A stretch of DNA of 64,000 nucleotides from CAYWWM01 sp965198025. Its GTDB lineage: Bacteria > Acidobacteriota > Terriglobia > 2-12-FULL-54-10. The position numbers and the translations under genes are program-made. Shown one piece after another: positions 52,644-61,508 of this stretch. The notes under the pieces were generated by a model. The model ran no database searches and was not told the origin of the DNA. It was given only the letters and a program-made list of their open reading frames with translations. The stretch lies in assembly GCA_965198025.1 (NCBI GenBank), contig OZ240237.1, positions 1,488,001 to 1,552,000 of the forward strand, written 5' to 3'. The first letter of the stretch is position 1; every line of letters begins with the position of its first letter.

Positions 52644-53456
52644 CTAAAAAGCCTCCGGCATGTAGTAAACCCTCACGCCGCGCCCATCGCCCATGATGAT
52701 CTCTTTGTCCGCCGGGTTGATGTCAAACATCCCAGTACCATCATTGGTGAGCTTATATAAGGGCGGCACATCGCCACAGTCTCCGTAGTTCCAGATTGCC
52801 ATATATGGATACGTTCTCGGCTGCCCTTTGGGCATTCTCCGCCGCCCTCCTCCAAAGATAATCTTCTTGGCGGGCGGGTACAGCAGGGCTTTGGAAAGCG
52901 TGTATCCCTCTCCACCACCCAGGCCGGTCTTTGGGCCTGTGATGACGCAGCGAGGGGACACGTCGCCTTCATCGGTGCGGTTAAAGAGCAAAATTCCTTT
53001 GGACGCCACAACGGCCATCAGGTTGTTCACGGGGTCCACCGTCACCCGGCGGGGGAAGATCATCTCGGTCTTGGGGCCGTGGAGGATACGGATCGGAGCT
53101 ACGTCGCCGTCCGCCCGGCTGGAAAACACCAGGATCGAGTCGCTGCCTTCCTGCGTTACAAAGATCTCATGGTTGACGGTGTCAATGGCTACGTTGTCGG
53201 TATCCATGCTGCCACCGAAAAGCGTCTTCGGTCCCTGAATCACCCGGAGAGGCTTTTCTTCTCCCTCGGCGTCGGCGCGGAAGAAGAGGATCGCTTGCGC
53301 AAACGGATTCGGAACCACGATCTCATCATGAACGGTATCCACGGCGAGCTCGTGTGTGGTGCGTGCCATGAGGGTTTCCTGGCCTTGGAGAATTCGGATG
53401 GGGTTGACATTCCCCTTCGCCGAACTGGCGAAGACCGAGATTCTCGGATGGCTCAC
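52644..53456 (-). pseudogene. Beta-propeller (NHL-like) protein, C-terminal part after an in-frame UGA
   Basis: This 270-codon frame starts at GTG 53456, directly after the TGA that ends the upstream part, in the same reading frame. It continues the upstream pattern of repeats: GxVxPIRILxGQETL, GPKTLFGG and ITGPKTGLGG. Without the TGA the two parts would form one secreted protein of about 699 residues. It may be made by restart at the GTG, by read-through, or not at all. Confidence 0.65.
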
Positions 53457-54743
53457 TCAGTTGGGGACTAGAATCTCTTTCCGTTTCGGGTTGTAAGCGA
53501 CCGTCCCCGGCGACCCAAAACCCGATCGGGGGGAGTCTTTCGGGGCGCTGCGAATCACTCGCAGAGGCTTGACGTCCCCATCGGCTGATCGGGGATAAAC
53601 CGTCGCCGTATGATTGTCCCAGTTAGTGGCCCAAACCTCATCGAGCTTTCTGTCGATCACCACGCTGGTGGGGCCGGCAAGCTCCGTCGAGGGCCCGCCG
53701 ATGGCGCGAATCGGAGCAACGTCTCCATCCGCGTTGGCGTCGAAGAAGAGGATATTGTCTCCGCCCGCATTGGCTACCACGAGCTGGTTGCTTTCCGTAT
53801 CCAGGAAGATTCCCAGAGGAACATTCAGGCCCGTCCGGGAGCCCTGGATCACGCGCAACGGCTCGACATCCCCTTGGCCCGTGCGGGGATAGACGGTAAT
53901 GGAAGGCGGCAGAAACTTCCCGGAAGACGGGGTCAGATCCCTGACGATATCGGGGTAAGCAAGCCTCTTGCCTATCAACTCGGGCGGAATCGAACCTTCC
54001 TGAAGAAACGTTTCGCCCGGCTCCGTATGGTGCCAGTGACCGTGATTCACCACGTAGATTTCGTTTCTCTCGGCGTCGGCGTAAATTCCATGCGGATCGG
54101 CCAACTGCGTGTTGGGTCCTTGAATATAGCGCACTGCGTCGTCGGTTAGTTGAGCGGTCCGCTGGTACACGGCGACCCTGTTGACGTGTTCGATGGTGAC
54201 AAACAATTCGTCAAACTTCCGCTCCAGAAAAATCCCCCAGGCACCGTGCGAGGTGGGAAGCCAGCGAATCGGCTCAACGTTTCCGTTAGCGTCTTGGGAG
54301 AACACGGCTAGTTCGCTGTTGCCCTCTCCGCTCACCTTGTAGATTTCATTGAACTCCGGAGAGACGGCTATGGCGCAGATGTCTCCCAGGTCAGCGTTCG
54401 GCCCGGATATCATTCGGAGGGGTTCCGTAACCCTGTTGGACCTGCTCTCCGGGAAATCAGCGCGATACGTCTCGATGCTCTGGCCCTTGGATTCATTATC
54501 GTTGCTAACGTACAGCTCTCCCCTCTCCTCGTCGATCGCCATGCCACTGAAGTTGGAGTAAGGATCTTCCTCGATGACGCGGATGGGATCCCGCTCAATG
54601 AAAATGGTTTGCCTTTCCGCTGCCGTGCCGGCGTTTTGCGCCAAAGCCAGACTGGCGCGATTGGTTTTCCCTGTATCGGACGCCATCCAGCCTAAGAGGA
54701 TAGTGAGCGCCACCATCGGGAGCACGATCCATCTCCTTACCAT
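53457..54743 (-). CDS. Secreted beta-propeller (NHL-like) protein, N-terminal part
   Basis: The 428-residue frame starts with an ATG at 54743 (AGGAGGTCTTCG upstream) and has a hydrophobic signal peptide. It then has repeats of about 45-55 residues built on DGDVxPIRxIxGPxTxL with DxExNxxxVxN strands, the pattern of a beta-propeller. It stops at a TGA (53457-53459) after EILVPN, and the next codon in the same frame begins VSHPRISVFA, which continues the repeat. The gene is flanked by two IS3-family remnants. Function unknown; propellers of this type often bind ligands or partner proteins outside the cell. Confidence 0.72.
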   Translation of the reverse strand: MVRRWIVLPMVALTILLGWMASDTGKTNRASLALAQNAGTAAERQTIFIERDPIRVIEEDPYSNFSGMAIDEERGELYVSNDNESKGQSIETYRADFPESRSNRVTEPLRMISGPNADLGDICAIAVSPEFNEIYKVSGEGNSELAVFSQDANGNVEPIRWLPTSHGAWGIFLERKFDELFVTIEHVNRVAVYQRTAQLTDDAVRYIQGPNTQLADPHGIYADAERNEIYVVNHGHWHHTEPGETFLQEGSIPPELIGKRLAYPDIVRDLTPSSGKFLPPSITVYPRTGQGDVEPLRVIQGSRTGLNVPLGIFLDTESNQLVVANAGGDNILFFDANADGDVAPIRAIGGPSTELAGPTSVVIDRKLDEVWATNWDNHTATVYPRSADGDVKPLRVIRSAPKDSPRSGFGSPGTVAYNPKRKEILVPN

Positions 54744-54851
54744 CGAAGACCTCCTTAGCCAGACGTGATTATAGTGGTACGTACTGGGCCAATTCAGGAT
54801 AGCTACCCTAGAGTATCTTGCGTCGCTCGATCTCACATGTCAACCCAATAG

Positions 54852-55265
54852 GGAGGCAACAATATAAACCGATCCAGAGAGCCGACGAGGAGGGAGCTGA
54901 CCCGGGCGGTGGTCGCTCTGGCGTCGCAATACGGGCGGTACGGCTATCGACGAATCACGGCGTTGCTGCGGAGCACAGGATGGGCGGTGGGGAAGGATCG
55001 GGTGCAGCGAATCTGGCACCGGGAAGGTTTGAAAGTGCCGCAAAAACAACGGCCCCGAAGACGACTCTGGTTCAACGACGGTTCCTGCGTGAGACTGCGC
55101 CCGGAACATCGGAACCACGTCTGAAGCTACGACTTCCTCAGTGCCCGGACACCCCAGGGAGAGTTACTACGGATTCTGGCATGGATCGATGAGTACAGGC
55201 GAGAATGCTTGGCGCTGCGGGAAGCCATCGGGTGCGCTTCCGCATCGAGCATCTGTGGAAAATAA
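54852..55265 (+). pseudogene. IS3-family element remnant B (orfB fragment)
   Basis: The frame encodes NRSREPTRRELTRAVVALASQYG, then YGYRRITALLR, a helix, HREGLKVPQKQRPRRRLWFNDG and NHV, all family-typical for IS3 OrfB. After NHV a TGA interrupts the frame where the family has Trp (WSYDF). The frame goes on as SYDFLSARTPQG and DEYRRECLA up to a TAA at 55263-55265. It lacks the orfA part and the ends, so it is inactive. It differs from remnant A in sequence. Confidence 0.75.
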
Positions 55266-55783
55266 ATTTGCGAATGGGGAGAAATGGCTTCGCGCTCGGG
55301 AGCAAGACGCTCTGGAAAACCGCCGGCGCCGCCAAGCGCATCAGATACAAGCAAGCTACTCGGACCCATAAAAGCAGTTTTTTCTAAAGGAAAGCGGGGT
55401 GAGCTACAGAAATACAAGGCCTCACACGCCGGACTACCTTCCCCGGACCGACCGTCGATATTTCTCCACTAGAACCGGGCTCAAATTTGCGTGAAAAGAC
55501 GCAGATGGCAAAATTGGAGGATACCTCCGGGACGTTAGAAGCCCCTGTTTTCAGCACATTTCCCTGTATGGCTGACGGCGTGCCCTTGAAGGTTGACAGA
55601 ACATGACCATTTTTTAGACCGGCTCCAGAACACTCTGGCAACGGGTGGACACAAACCCTCACTCCTGGACTTGCAACCAGGTTCTGAGCTGAACAGCACT
55701 GGAATTCCTAAACGAATTCCTGATTCAGGACCCTAGCGAAGTGCTTCCGATGAGGAGCCGACAAGCCAACCCCAAGCGATCTC
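55266..55783. other. Gene-poor gap beyond IS remnant B
   Basis: This 518-base gap shows no recognised protein. Short open frames on both strands lack homology that I can name. It may hold further IS debris; no inverted-repeat end was recognised. It lies ahead of the ankyrin gene's 3' end. Confidence 0.5.
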
Positions 55784-57364
55784 TCACTCTAGAAGATCCG
55801 ACTTTAACTCGTGGAGCACCTGCACCGCCGACTTCTCCAACGGGAGGGCGCCAAGTTTGACAAGCAGATCCGAAGTAACCGGGCGGAACCGGCGGGCTCT
55901 CACATCAAGGTTATCCCCATGGCCCGTCGTAACCACGTGCCTCGCGATACTCAACGGAGTCTGTCCATGTTTGTCCACCAACTCCGGATTGGCGCCCTTT
56001 TCCATCAAGAACTGAATAATGGAGTCTGCTCCAATGAACGCCGCGCCGTGCAATGCGGTCAAGCCGTACTCATTGGCCGCATTGATGTCGACACCCAATT
56101 CGATTGCAACCTTGACAGCTTCCAAGGCCAGCTTTTCTTCCTCTTCAAGAAGATCGTTCCAATTGGGCCCGATTTCGTCCACCCCAGCCGCCGCCATGAG
56201 CGGTGTGGTTCCTGCTATGTAATTGACTCTACGTCCGCTTCCTCCCAGGAAATACACCGTCTCCGTCGCCCCCAGATTCGGATCGCCGCCTCCGGCTGCC
56301 AGGACCCGCATGGCAGTTGGATTGCGAGATAGCGCTGCCAGGTAAAACGGCGTCGCGCCAACAGGGGTTGTTCCCCCTCTGGTACCCGCAGTCACAACTC
56401 GCGTGGGGGACCGCAAGTACGGCTGATCAATAGGCGGAGTCAATTCCTGCCTGGCATCCCTGACAATTCGAGCGTTAGGATTCGCTCCATGCGCCAGGAG
56501 TGCCTTCAACAATTCCGCACTGTTCCCGCCCGACGCCGCGTAGTACTCCCTGCTCTCCGGGCGATACGCCGCGTAGTGCAAAGCAGTATACCCGCTGTAG
56601 TCCACTGCGTTCAGGTCCGCACCGTTCTCAATCAAAAATATCGCTATCTTTTCGTGACGACTGGCGGCCGCCACCAACAAGGAGCTCTCCTTGTCCGCCG
56701 AAGCCTCATTCACATCCGCTCCCGCTGCCAGCAAAAGACCGGCAGATTCCACATTGCCCTGCTGAGCAGCAAACAGCAAGGGCGTAAAACCACCTGTCGA
56801 ACGCGCACCGACATCCGCTCCGTGCCCGATCAGCACTTCAACAACCTCCGGGTGCTTTTTCGCCACCGCCCACATCAGCGCACTCTGCCCTCCCTGAGCT
56901 TCCTTCGCGTCCACATCCGCTCCCGCTGCCAGCAACAGCTCCACGATTTCCACGTTTCCAATAATGCCCGCAGCCGCCATGAGCGGCGTTTCTCCTAACC
57001 GGAGGGGGGCGTTCGGATTCGCCCCGGCCTGCAATAGCATCTTGACCATGGCAGCGTTTCCGTTGGAGCTGGCCAGCCAGAGAGGAGTAGCCCCATAGTC
57101 ATTCGCCGCATTCACGTTGGCCCCAGCACGAATCAACAGCTCCGCCGTTTCCAGATCATCCCAATGAACCGCCCAATGCAGCGCCGTGGCGCCATCCGAC
57201 TGGGCCGCATTCACATCGACATCCTTCTGCCCCAGCAAGGAACGCGCGGCTTCCTTGTCGCCTTTCTTGACTGCCTCCGCCAACTCAAGATCGCCGGCCG
57301 CAACAAGATTGCCGCCCCCCAGTAAAAACACCAGCCCCAAACTAAAGAGCGCCTTCAGCCTCAT
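55784..57364 (-). CDS. Secreted ankyrin-repeat protein
   Basis: The 526-residue protein has a signal peptide (residues about 1-22, ending NLVAAGDL) and about ten 33-residue ankyrin repeats (DGATALHWAVHWDD, GATPLWLASSNG, GYTALHYAAY, YGLTALHGAAF) that bind proteins. ATG 57364 has GGAG upstream; a longer in-frame start at 57433 lies before the signal and is not used. It is the last gene of the DUF1592-DUF1552-ankyrin operon. The location outside the cytoplasm is the main point; the target is unknown. Confidence 0.85.
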   Translation of the reverse strand: MRLKALFSLGLVFLLGGGNLVAAGDLELAEAVKKGDKEAARSLLGQKDVDVNAAQSDGATALHWAVHWDDLETAELLIRAGANVNAANDYGATPLWLASSNGNAAMVKMLLQAGANPNAPLRLGETPLMAAAGIIGNVEIVELLLAAGADVDAKEAQGGQSALMWAVAKKHPEVVEVLIGHGADVGARSTGGFTPLLFAAQQGNVESAGLLLAAGADVNEASADKESSLLVAAASRHEKIAIFLIENGADLNAVDYSGYTALHYAAYRPESREYYAASGGNSAELLKALLAHGANPNARIVRDARQELTPPIDQPYLRSPTRVVTAGTRGGTTPVGATPFYLAALSRNPTAMRVLAAGGGDPNLGATETVYFLGGSGRRVNYIAGTTPLMAAAGVDEIGPNWNDLLEEEEKLALEAVKVAIELGVDINAANEYGLTALHGAAFIGADSIIQFLMEKGANPELVDKHGQTPLSIARHVVTTGHGDNLDVRARRFRPVTSDLLVKLGALPLEKSAVQVLHELKSDLLE

Positions 57365-57404
57365 ACCTGGACTCCTCTCTCTTTTCCGGCATTCAACTGC
57401 GTGC

Positions 57405-58754
57405 TTACACTGAGAGCAGGTTGATCTTTCCATTGCTGTCTCCGAATTTCTCCACCTGGAGCCCTACCATCTCCATCAGGCGCAGGTAGAGATTTGCCAG
57501 CGGCGTCCCTTCTGGATACTTGAGGTGACGACCACCCTTAATCTGACCCGCTCCCCCACCCGCTACCACAATGGGCAGGTCGATAGGTAAATGCATGTTG
57601 CCGTCGCCCAAACCGGCCCCGTAGAGGATTATGGAATGGTCCAGCAGGGAGCCATCGCCGTCAGGAGTAGAACGCAGCTTCTCCAGGAAATACGCGAACA
57701 TCCGGGCATGATAGACGTTGACCTGGGTCGCTTTTTCAATCTTCACGGGATCGCCCTGGTGGTGCGTGAGTGGGTGGTACGGATCAGGCACGCCGATCTC
57801 GGGATAAGCCATGGTGCTCATTTCGCGGCCTATCATGAACGTGCTGACACGGGTGAGATCGGTCTGGTACGCCAGTACCAGCAGATCAAACAGCAACTGG
57901 ATATGCTCGTCAAATCGGGACGGAATGCCAGCCGGCCTCTCCACCGTCGGCAGTTCCCTTGAGGATTGTTCCTCGGCCTTTTGGATGCGCCGCTCGACGT
58001 CGCGAATGGAGTCGAGATACTGGCGGAGCTTGTCGCGGTCCCTGGGGCCCAGCCCTTTTTCAAGCCGATCCACATCCCGGGTCATAAAATCGAGGAGGCT
58101 GCGTTTCTCCCGGATGCGAGCCAGCCGCTCTTCCTGACTGGTGCTGTCCGTATCTCCGAACAGGCGTTCAAATACCGCGCGGGGGTGAATTGCGATCGGA
58201 TTCGGTGTCGTAGCATCTCGCCAGCTCAGCGTGCTGTTATACTCGCAACTGTCGGCGTCGCAGGAGCTTACCACATTGCCGGATTCTACGCCCAACTCAA
58301 GCGACGCTAACTGGGTGTACTTGCCGAATTCATCCGCAATGATCTGATCCACCGAAACTCCCACGTGGGGTTCGAAACGCCCCGTCACACTCCTCACCAC
58401 AGGGTGAACACAGGTCAGGAACCCGGCGCTGGCTCGCGGATGCTCTCCGCCGGCTTCGCCTGGTATGCCCAGAGCTTCCTTCGAGTCGAGACCGCTCAAA
58501 ACAAGAAACTGATCCCGACACGGAGCCAGCGGTTCCAGAATCCGACTCAACTCGAATGTGGCACCTTCTCCCTTCGGCTTCCATGCGTCCTGGATCGTCC
58601 CGTTCGGAAAATAGACAAAGCCCATGCGGACCACCGGATTATCATTCACAGCTGCAAACGCTGGAACCATTGCGTCTAGCAGCGGCAAAGCCGCCACCGC
58701 ACCTACGCCGCGGAGAAACGCGCGGCGGGGTATGGCCTTCTTGAAAATCATCAT
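57405..58754 (-). CDS. DUF1552 family secreted protein (Tat signal)
   Basis: The 449-residue protein starts with a twin-arginine signal (PRRAFLRGVGAVAALPLLDA) and has a body of the DUF1552 family: FVYFPNGTIQDAWKPKGEG, ILEPLAPCRDQFLVLSGL, then the DxTRVSTFMIGREMS and LTHHQGDPVKIEKATQVN segments and GGGAGQIKGGRH near the end. The family is found beside DUF1592 proteins in soil bacteria, and its chemistry is not established. ATG 58754 overlaps the DUF1592 stop by four bases. Confidence 0.86.
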   Translation of the reverse strand: MMIFKKAIPRRAFLRGVGAVAALPLLDAMVPAFAAVNDNPVVRMGFVYFPNGTIQDAWKPKGEGATFELSRILEPLAPCRDQFLVLSGLDSKEALGIPGEAGGEHPRASAGFLTCVHPVVRSVTGRFEPHVGVSVDQIIADEFGKYTQLASLELGVESGNVVSSCDADSCEYNSTLSWRDATTPNPIAIHPRAVFERLFGDTDSTSQEERLARIREKRSLLDFMTRDVDRLEKGLGPRDRDKLRQYLDSIRDVERRIQKAEEQSSRELPTVERPAGIPSRFDEHIQLLFDLLVLAYQTDLTRVSTFMIGREMSTMAYPEIGVPDPYHPLTHHQGDPVKIEKATQVNVYHARMFAYFLEKLRSTPDGDGSLLDHSIILYGAGLGDGNMHLPIDLPIVVAGGGAGQIKGGRHLKYPEGTPLANLYLRLMEMVGLQVEKFGDSNGKINLLSV

Positions 58755-61117
58755 GGCTCTTGGGACCTCCTATTCTGAAATGGTAAACTCCTGGCTATCC
58801 CCAGAACAATGGACGACCACCTGTAGTCGCTGGCAGTGCTATCCCGCACGATCTTGCGAACAGCCGGTTTATCATAAGACTCAATTGCTCGGCCTAACGC
58901 GTAAGTGAGAAGTTTTTCGGTGAAGGTTTCGACAAATTGTTCGCGATGGCTCAGTAATATTTCCCGGAGTTCAGCCGGGCCTTCGAACCTGGTGCCGTCG
59001 GGGAGTTCCCCTGACACATCAAGAGGGGTGTTCGCCGCATTTGTGGATCGCCACCCGCCGATCGCGTCAAAGTTTTCGAGTGCGAAGCCCAGCGGATCCA
59101 TCAGCTTGTGGCAACTCGCGCAGACGGGATTCGTGCTGTGCAGGCCTATCCGCTCGCGCATCGAAAGATTCTGGACATCCTCGTCGTCTTTCAGGGACGG
59201 AAAGTTGGGCGGCGGCGGTGGAGGCGGCGTGCCCAGTATGTTTTCCAACACCCACTTGCCGCGCAGAGTCGGGGAGGTCCGTGTGGCATACGACGTCACC
59301 GTCAAAATACCGCCCTTGCCCAGCAATCCCCACCGATTCTCATCGCTCAACGTCACACGCCGGGTGTGGTTGCCGTAAACGCCTGGAATGCCATACAACC
59401 GGGCCAGACGTTCGTTGAGAAACGTGTAGTTTGCATTCAACAGGTCTGGCACACTGCGATCTTCGCGCATAATGCTAGCGAAGAAAAGCTCTATTTCCTT
59501 CTCCAATGCCTCCCGCAGATTCAAGTTGAATTCGGGAAACGTCGCCTCATCCGGGGGCGACATCAAGCGCAAATTGCGAACCTGCAGCCACTGTTCGGCG
59601 AAATTGCCTATCAGAGCCTCCGAGCGGGGATCGCGGAGCATTCGCCGGACCTGCCGTTCCAGTGCCGCAGGCTCTTGGAGCGATCCCCTCTCGGCCAACT
59701 CTAAAAGCTCATCGTCGGGTATGCTGCTCCACAAAAAGAACGACAAACGCGAGGCCAGTTCGACATCGCTGACCCGATAGACCGTACCCATCGCCACTCC
59801 CGCCGGATCGCGTTCGAAGCGGAACAGAAACTCCGCGCTGACCAATATCCCTTGAAGCGCCTTCCCAATCCCTGCTTCGAAGCCTGCCTGGTTCCGTCCG
59901 GTCTTATAAAGGCCGAGCAGAGGTTGGACATCTTGATCCGTGATGGGCCGACGATAAGCGCGGCGCGCAAGCGTGGAAAGAATCTTCTGAGCGCATGCTT
60001 CCTCATCCTGAGCATTGCCGGTTGGTTGGCATACAAAAATTTTGCGGCGGCTCGGTGTGTCCCCCGGCCCTATAGCGTTGTAGGGTCCGCTGATGCTGAC
60101 CCCACCCACGCCGCCCCCAGCGACAACTCCCCCTCCGCCGCGCTGTCCTCCTCTGGGGCCAAGCGCACCCTCAGGCATCACCGTGTCTTTCAGGAAAGAG
60201 ACGCCGACCAGCCGCATGCCCGCCTTTGCCGGGAAGCGAACTTCCAGGCCCTCATCTGAATTATTCCCGCCGCCCACTGTGAATCGCTTCAGGCTTACGC
60301 CATCCAGGCGAACTTCGATCTCGGTCGGCTTGGAGAACCCAAGGATCTGCCCAGAATACAGCCCATCTTGCTCTCTGTTCAGGCTGACTTGAGCAACATA
60401 CTCTCCGTCGAGCGGGAAGTGATGGCGAATCGTGATCCCGCCGCGCGACCCGAACGGGAGGTCTTCGCTCACACGGTCGTTTTGGTTGAAGTTCTCGGGA
60501 AGCTCGTAGGTCTCAATGACCGGACGGATGGTAGGATCGCCGATAGCGAGGCGACTGATCATTCTTGCCGCTGAGAGATATCTATCCATCAGCAGCGGCG
60601 ATACCGTGAGGCCTCCACCCATGTTGTCGAAACCGTAGCGTGACGAAGCGTCAGGAGGCAAAATCGTTTCCGGATCAATTTCCAACCCCAGCAGGTCCCG
60701 GATCGAGTTGGTGTATTCGGCACGGTTGAGGCGATGGAGGACTGGCCTGCCAGGATTGGGATTGGCGGCGGCTGCAAGGTCGAGCTCCGTCTCCAAGTAC
60801 GAGGAGAAGGACTCATAGGTGGCTTGATCTGGCCGCGGCATACCGGCAGGGGGCATCGCCCTTGTCCGAAGTTTGAGCAATACCTTTTCCCAAACCGTCG
60901 CATCTTCGCTGACATTCTCGACGTCTGTCTTGTCAAGCAGCAGTTCTGCCGTACGTAGTCGTTCGTTGTGGCAGGTGACACAGTAGCGATTGAGAAGCGC
61001 ACGTTGCGGTGAGGAGGGGGACGTACTGGGGCTCGATTGCTCCTGGCTAGCTGCCTGAAGATAACTGGCCCCGACCAATGTAATTCCAATCCAGCCCAGA
61101 ATCATCCTTCTTAGCAT
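58751..61117 (-). CDS. DUF1592/DUF1587-type secreted protein with c-type haem motifs
   Basis: The 788-residue protein has a signal peptide (residues about 1-22), then a CVTCH haem motif (near residue 48). The following DUF1587/1592/1588/1585-type domains include LHRLNRAEYTNSIRDLLG, LASRLSFFLWSSIPDDELL and TYATRTSPTLRGKWVLENILG, and a second CASCH motif precedes KLMDPLGFALENFDAIGGWR. This is the planctomycete/acidobacterial cytochrome-like family. Both CxxCH sites would bind haem c. It heads the operon. Function unproved. Confidence 0.86.
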   Translation of the reverse strand: MLRRMILGWIGITLVGASYLQAASQEQSSPSTSPSSPQRALLNRYCVTCHNERLRTAELLLDKTDVENVSEDATVWEKVLLKLRTRAMPPAGMPRPDQATYESFSSYLETELDLAAAANPNPGRPVLHRLNRAEYTNSIRDLLGLEIDPETILPPDASSRYGFDNMGGGLTVSPLLMDRYLSAARMISRLAIGDPTIRPVIETYELPENFNQNDRVSEDLPFGSRGGITIRHHFPLDGEYVAQVSLNREQDGLYSGQILGFSKPTEIEVRLDGVSLKRFTVGGGNNSDEGLEVRFPAKAGMRLVGVSFLKDTVMPEGALGPRGGQRGGGGVVAGGGVGGVSISGPYNAIGPGDTPSRRKIFVCQPTGNAQDEEACAQKILSTLARRAYRRPITDQDVQPLLGLYKTGRNQAGFEAGIGKALQGILVSAEFLFRFERDPAGVAMGTVYRVSDVELASRLSFFLWSSIPDDELLELAERGSLQEPAALERQVRRMLRDPRSEALIGNFAEQWLQVRNLRLMSPPDEATFPEFNLNLREALEKEIELFFASIMREDRSVPDLLNANYTFLNERLARLYGIPGVYGNHTRRVTLSDENRWGLLGKGGILTVTSYATRTSPTLRGKWVLENILGTPPPPPPPNFPSLKDDEDVQNLSMRERIGLHSTNPVCASCHKLMDPLGFALENFDAIGGWRSTNAANTPLDVSGELPDGTRFEGPAELREILLSHREQFVETFTEKLLTYALGRAIESYDKPAVRKIVRDSTASDYRWSSIVLGIARSLPFQNRRSQEP

Positions 61118-61208
61118 TTGCTAACCTCCCACTGTTTCTCACCATCCGGTCACCGGCAAAATTATAGCATGACGCATAAGCATGTCCAGGAAGAGAAGGT
61201 GTATCGAG

Positions 61209-61410
61209 AGGCGTTTTCAGGCAGCCCGTGGAGTTGCGCCGCTTCCTCCGCATTGCCCGAGCCCGCTGGCGGGTGGAGCTGGCTTGCCGGGAACTGAAAG
61301 AGGAACTGGGACGGGATCAGTACGAGGAGCCTCACTGGCTGGGATGACATCTCCATGTTTGCTTGGTGAGCATCGCCTATGCGTTTCTCCGCTCGGAGCA
61401 GGCACGCCCA
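61209..61410 (+). pseudogene. IS701/IS4-like transposase C-terminal remnant
   Basis: The plus-strand frame has RARWRVELACRELKEELGRDQYE and, after a TGA (61345-61347) that replaces a Trp (LG*HLHV), SIAYAFLRSEQARP, typical of the end of DDE transposases with an ARWRIExxxxxLKxELGLDxxE pattern. No inverted repeats or N-terminal domain are present. It lies between the DUF1592 gene and the Vgb-like gene. Confidence 0.65.
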
Positions 61411-61508
61411 AAAAATTCTGGTATGACCTTGCCGTCGCGCACACCCCCCTTCACGCCAAAAGTCCAATCCGGTGCTTTGCCACGAACTAGCGTGTTTTCT
61501 GACTCGTT

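Noticed and set aside
53457..61347. UGA might encode tryptophan, since two IS remnants have UGA where the family has Trp (after NHV at about 55121 and at 61345-61347) and the propeller gene has an in-frame UGA.
   Set aside because: Many intact genes in the window end with TGA at normal lengths (bioF, hsdM, nagZ, the CoA-transferase at 28793). TGG to TGA is a common transition in decaying genes.
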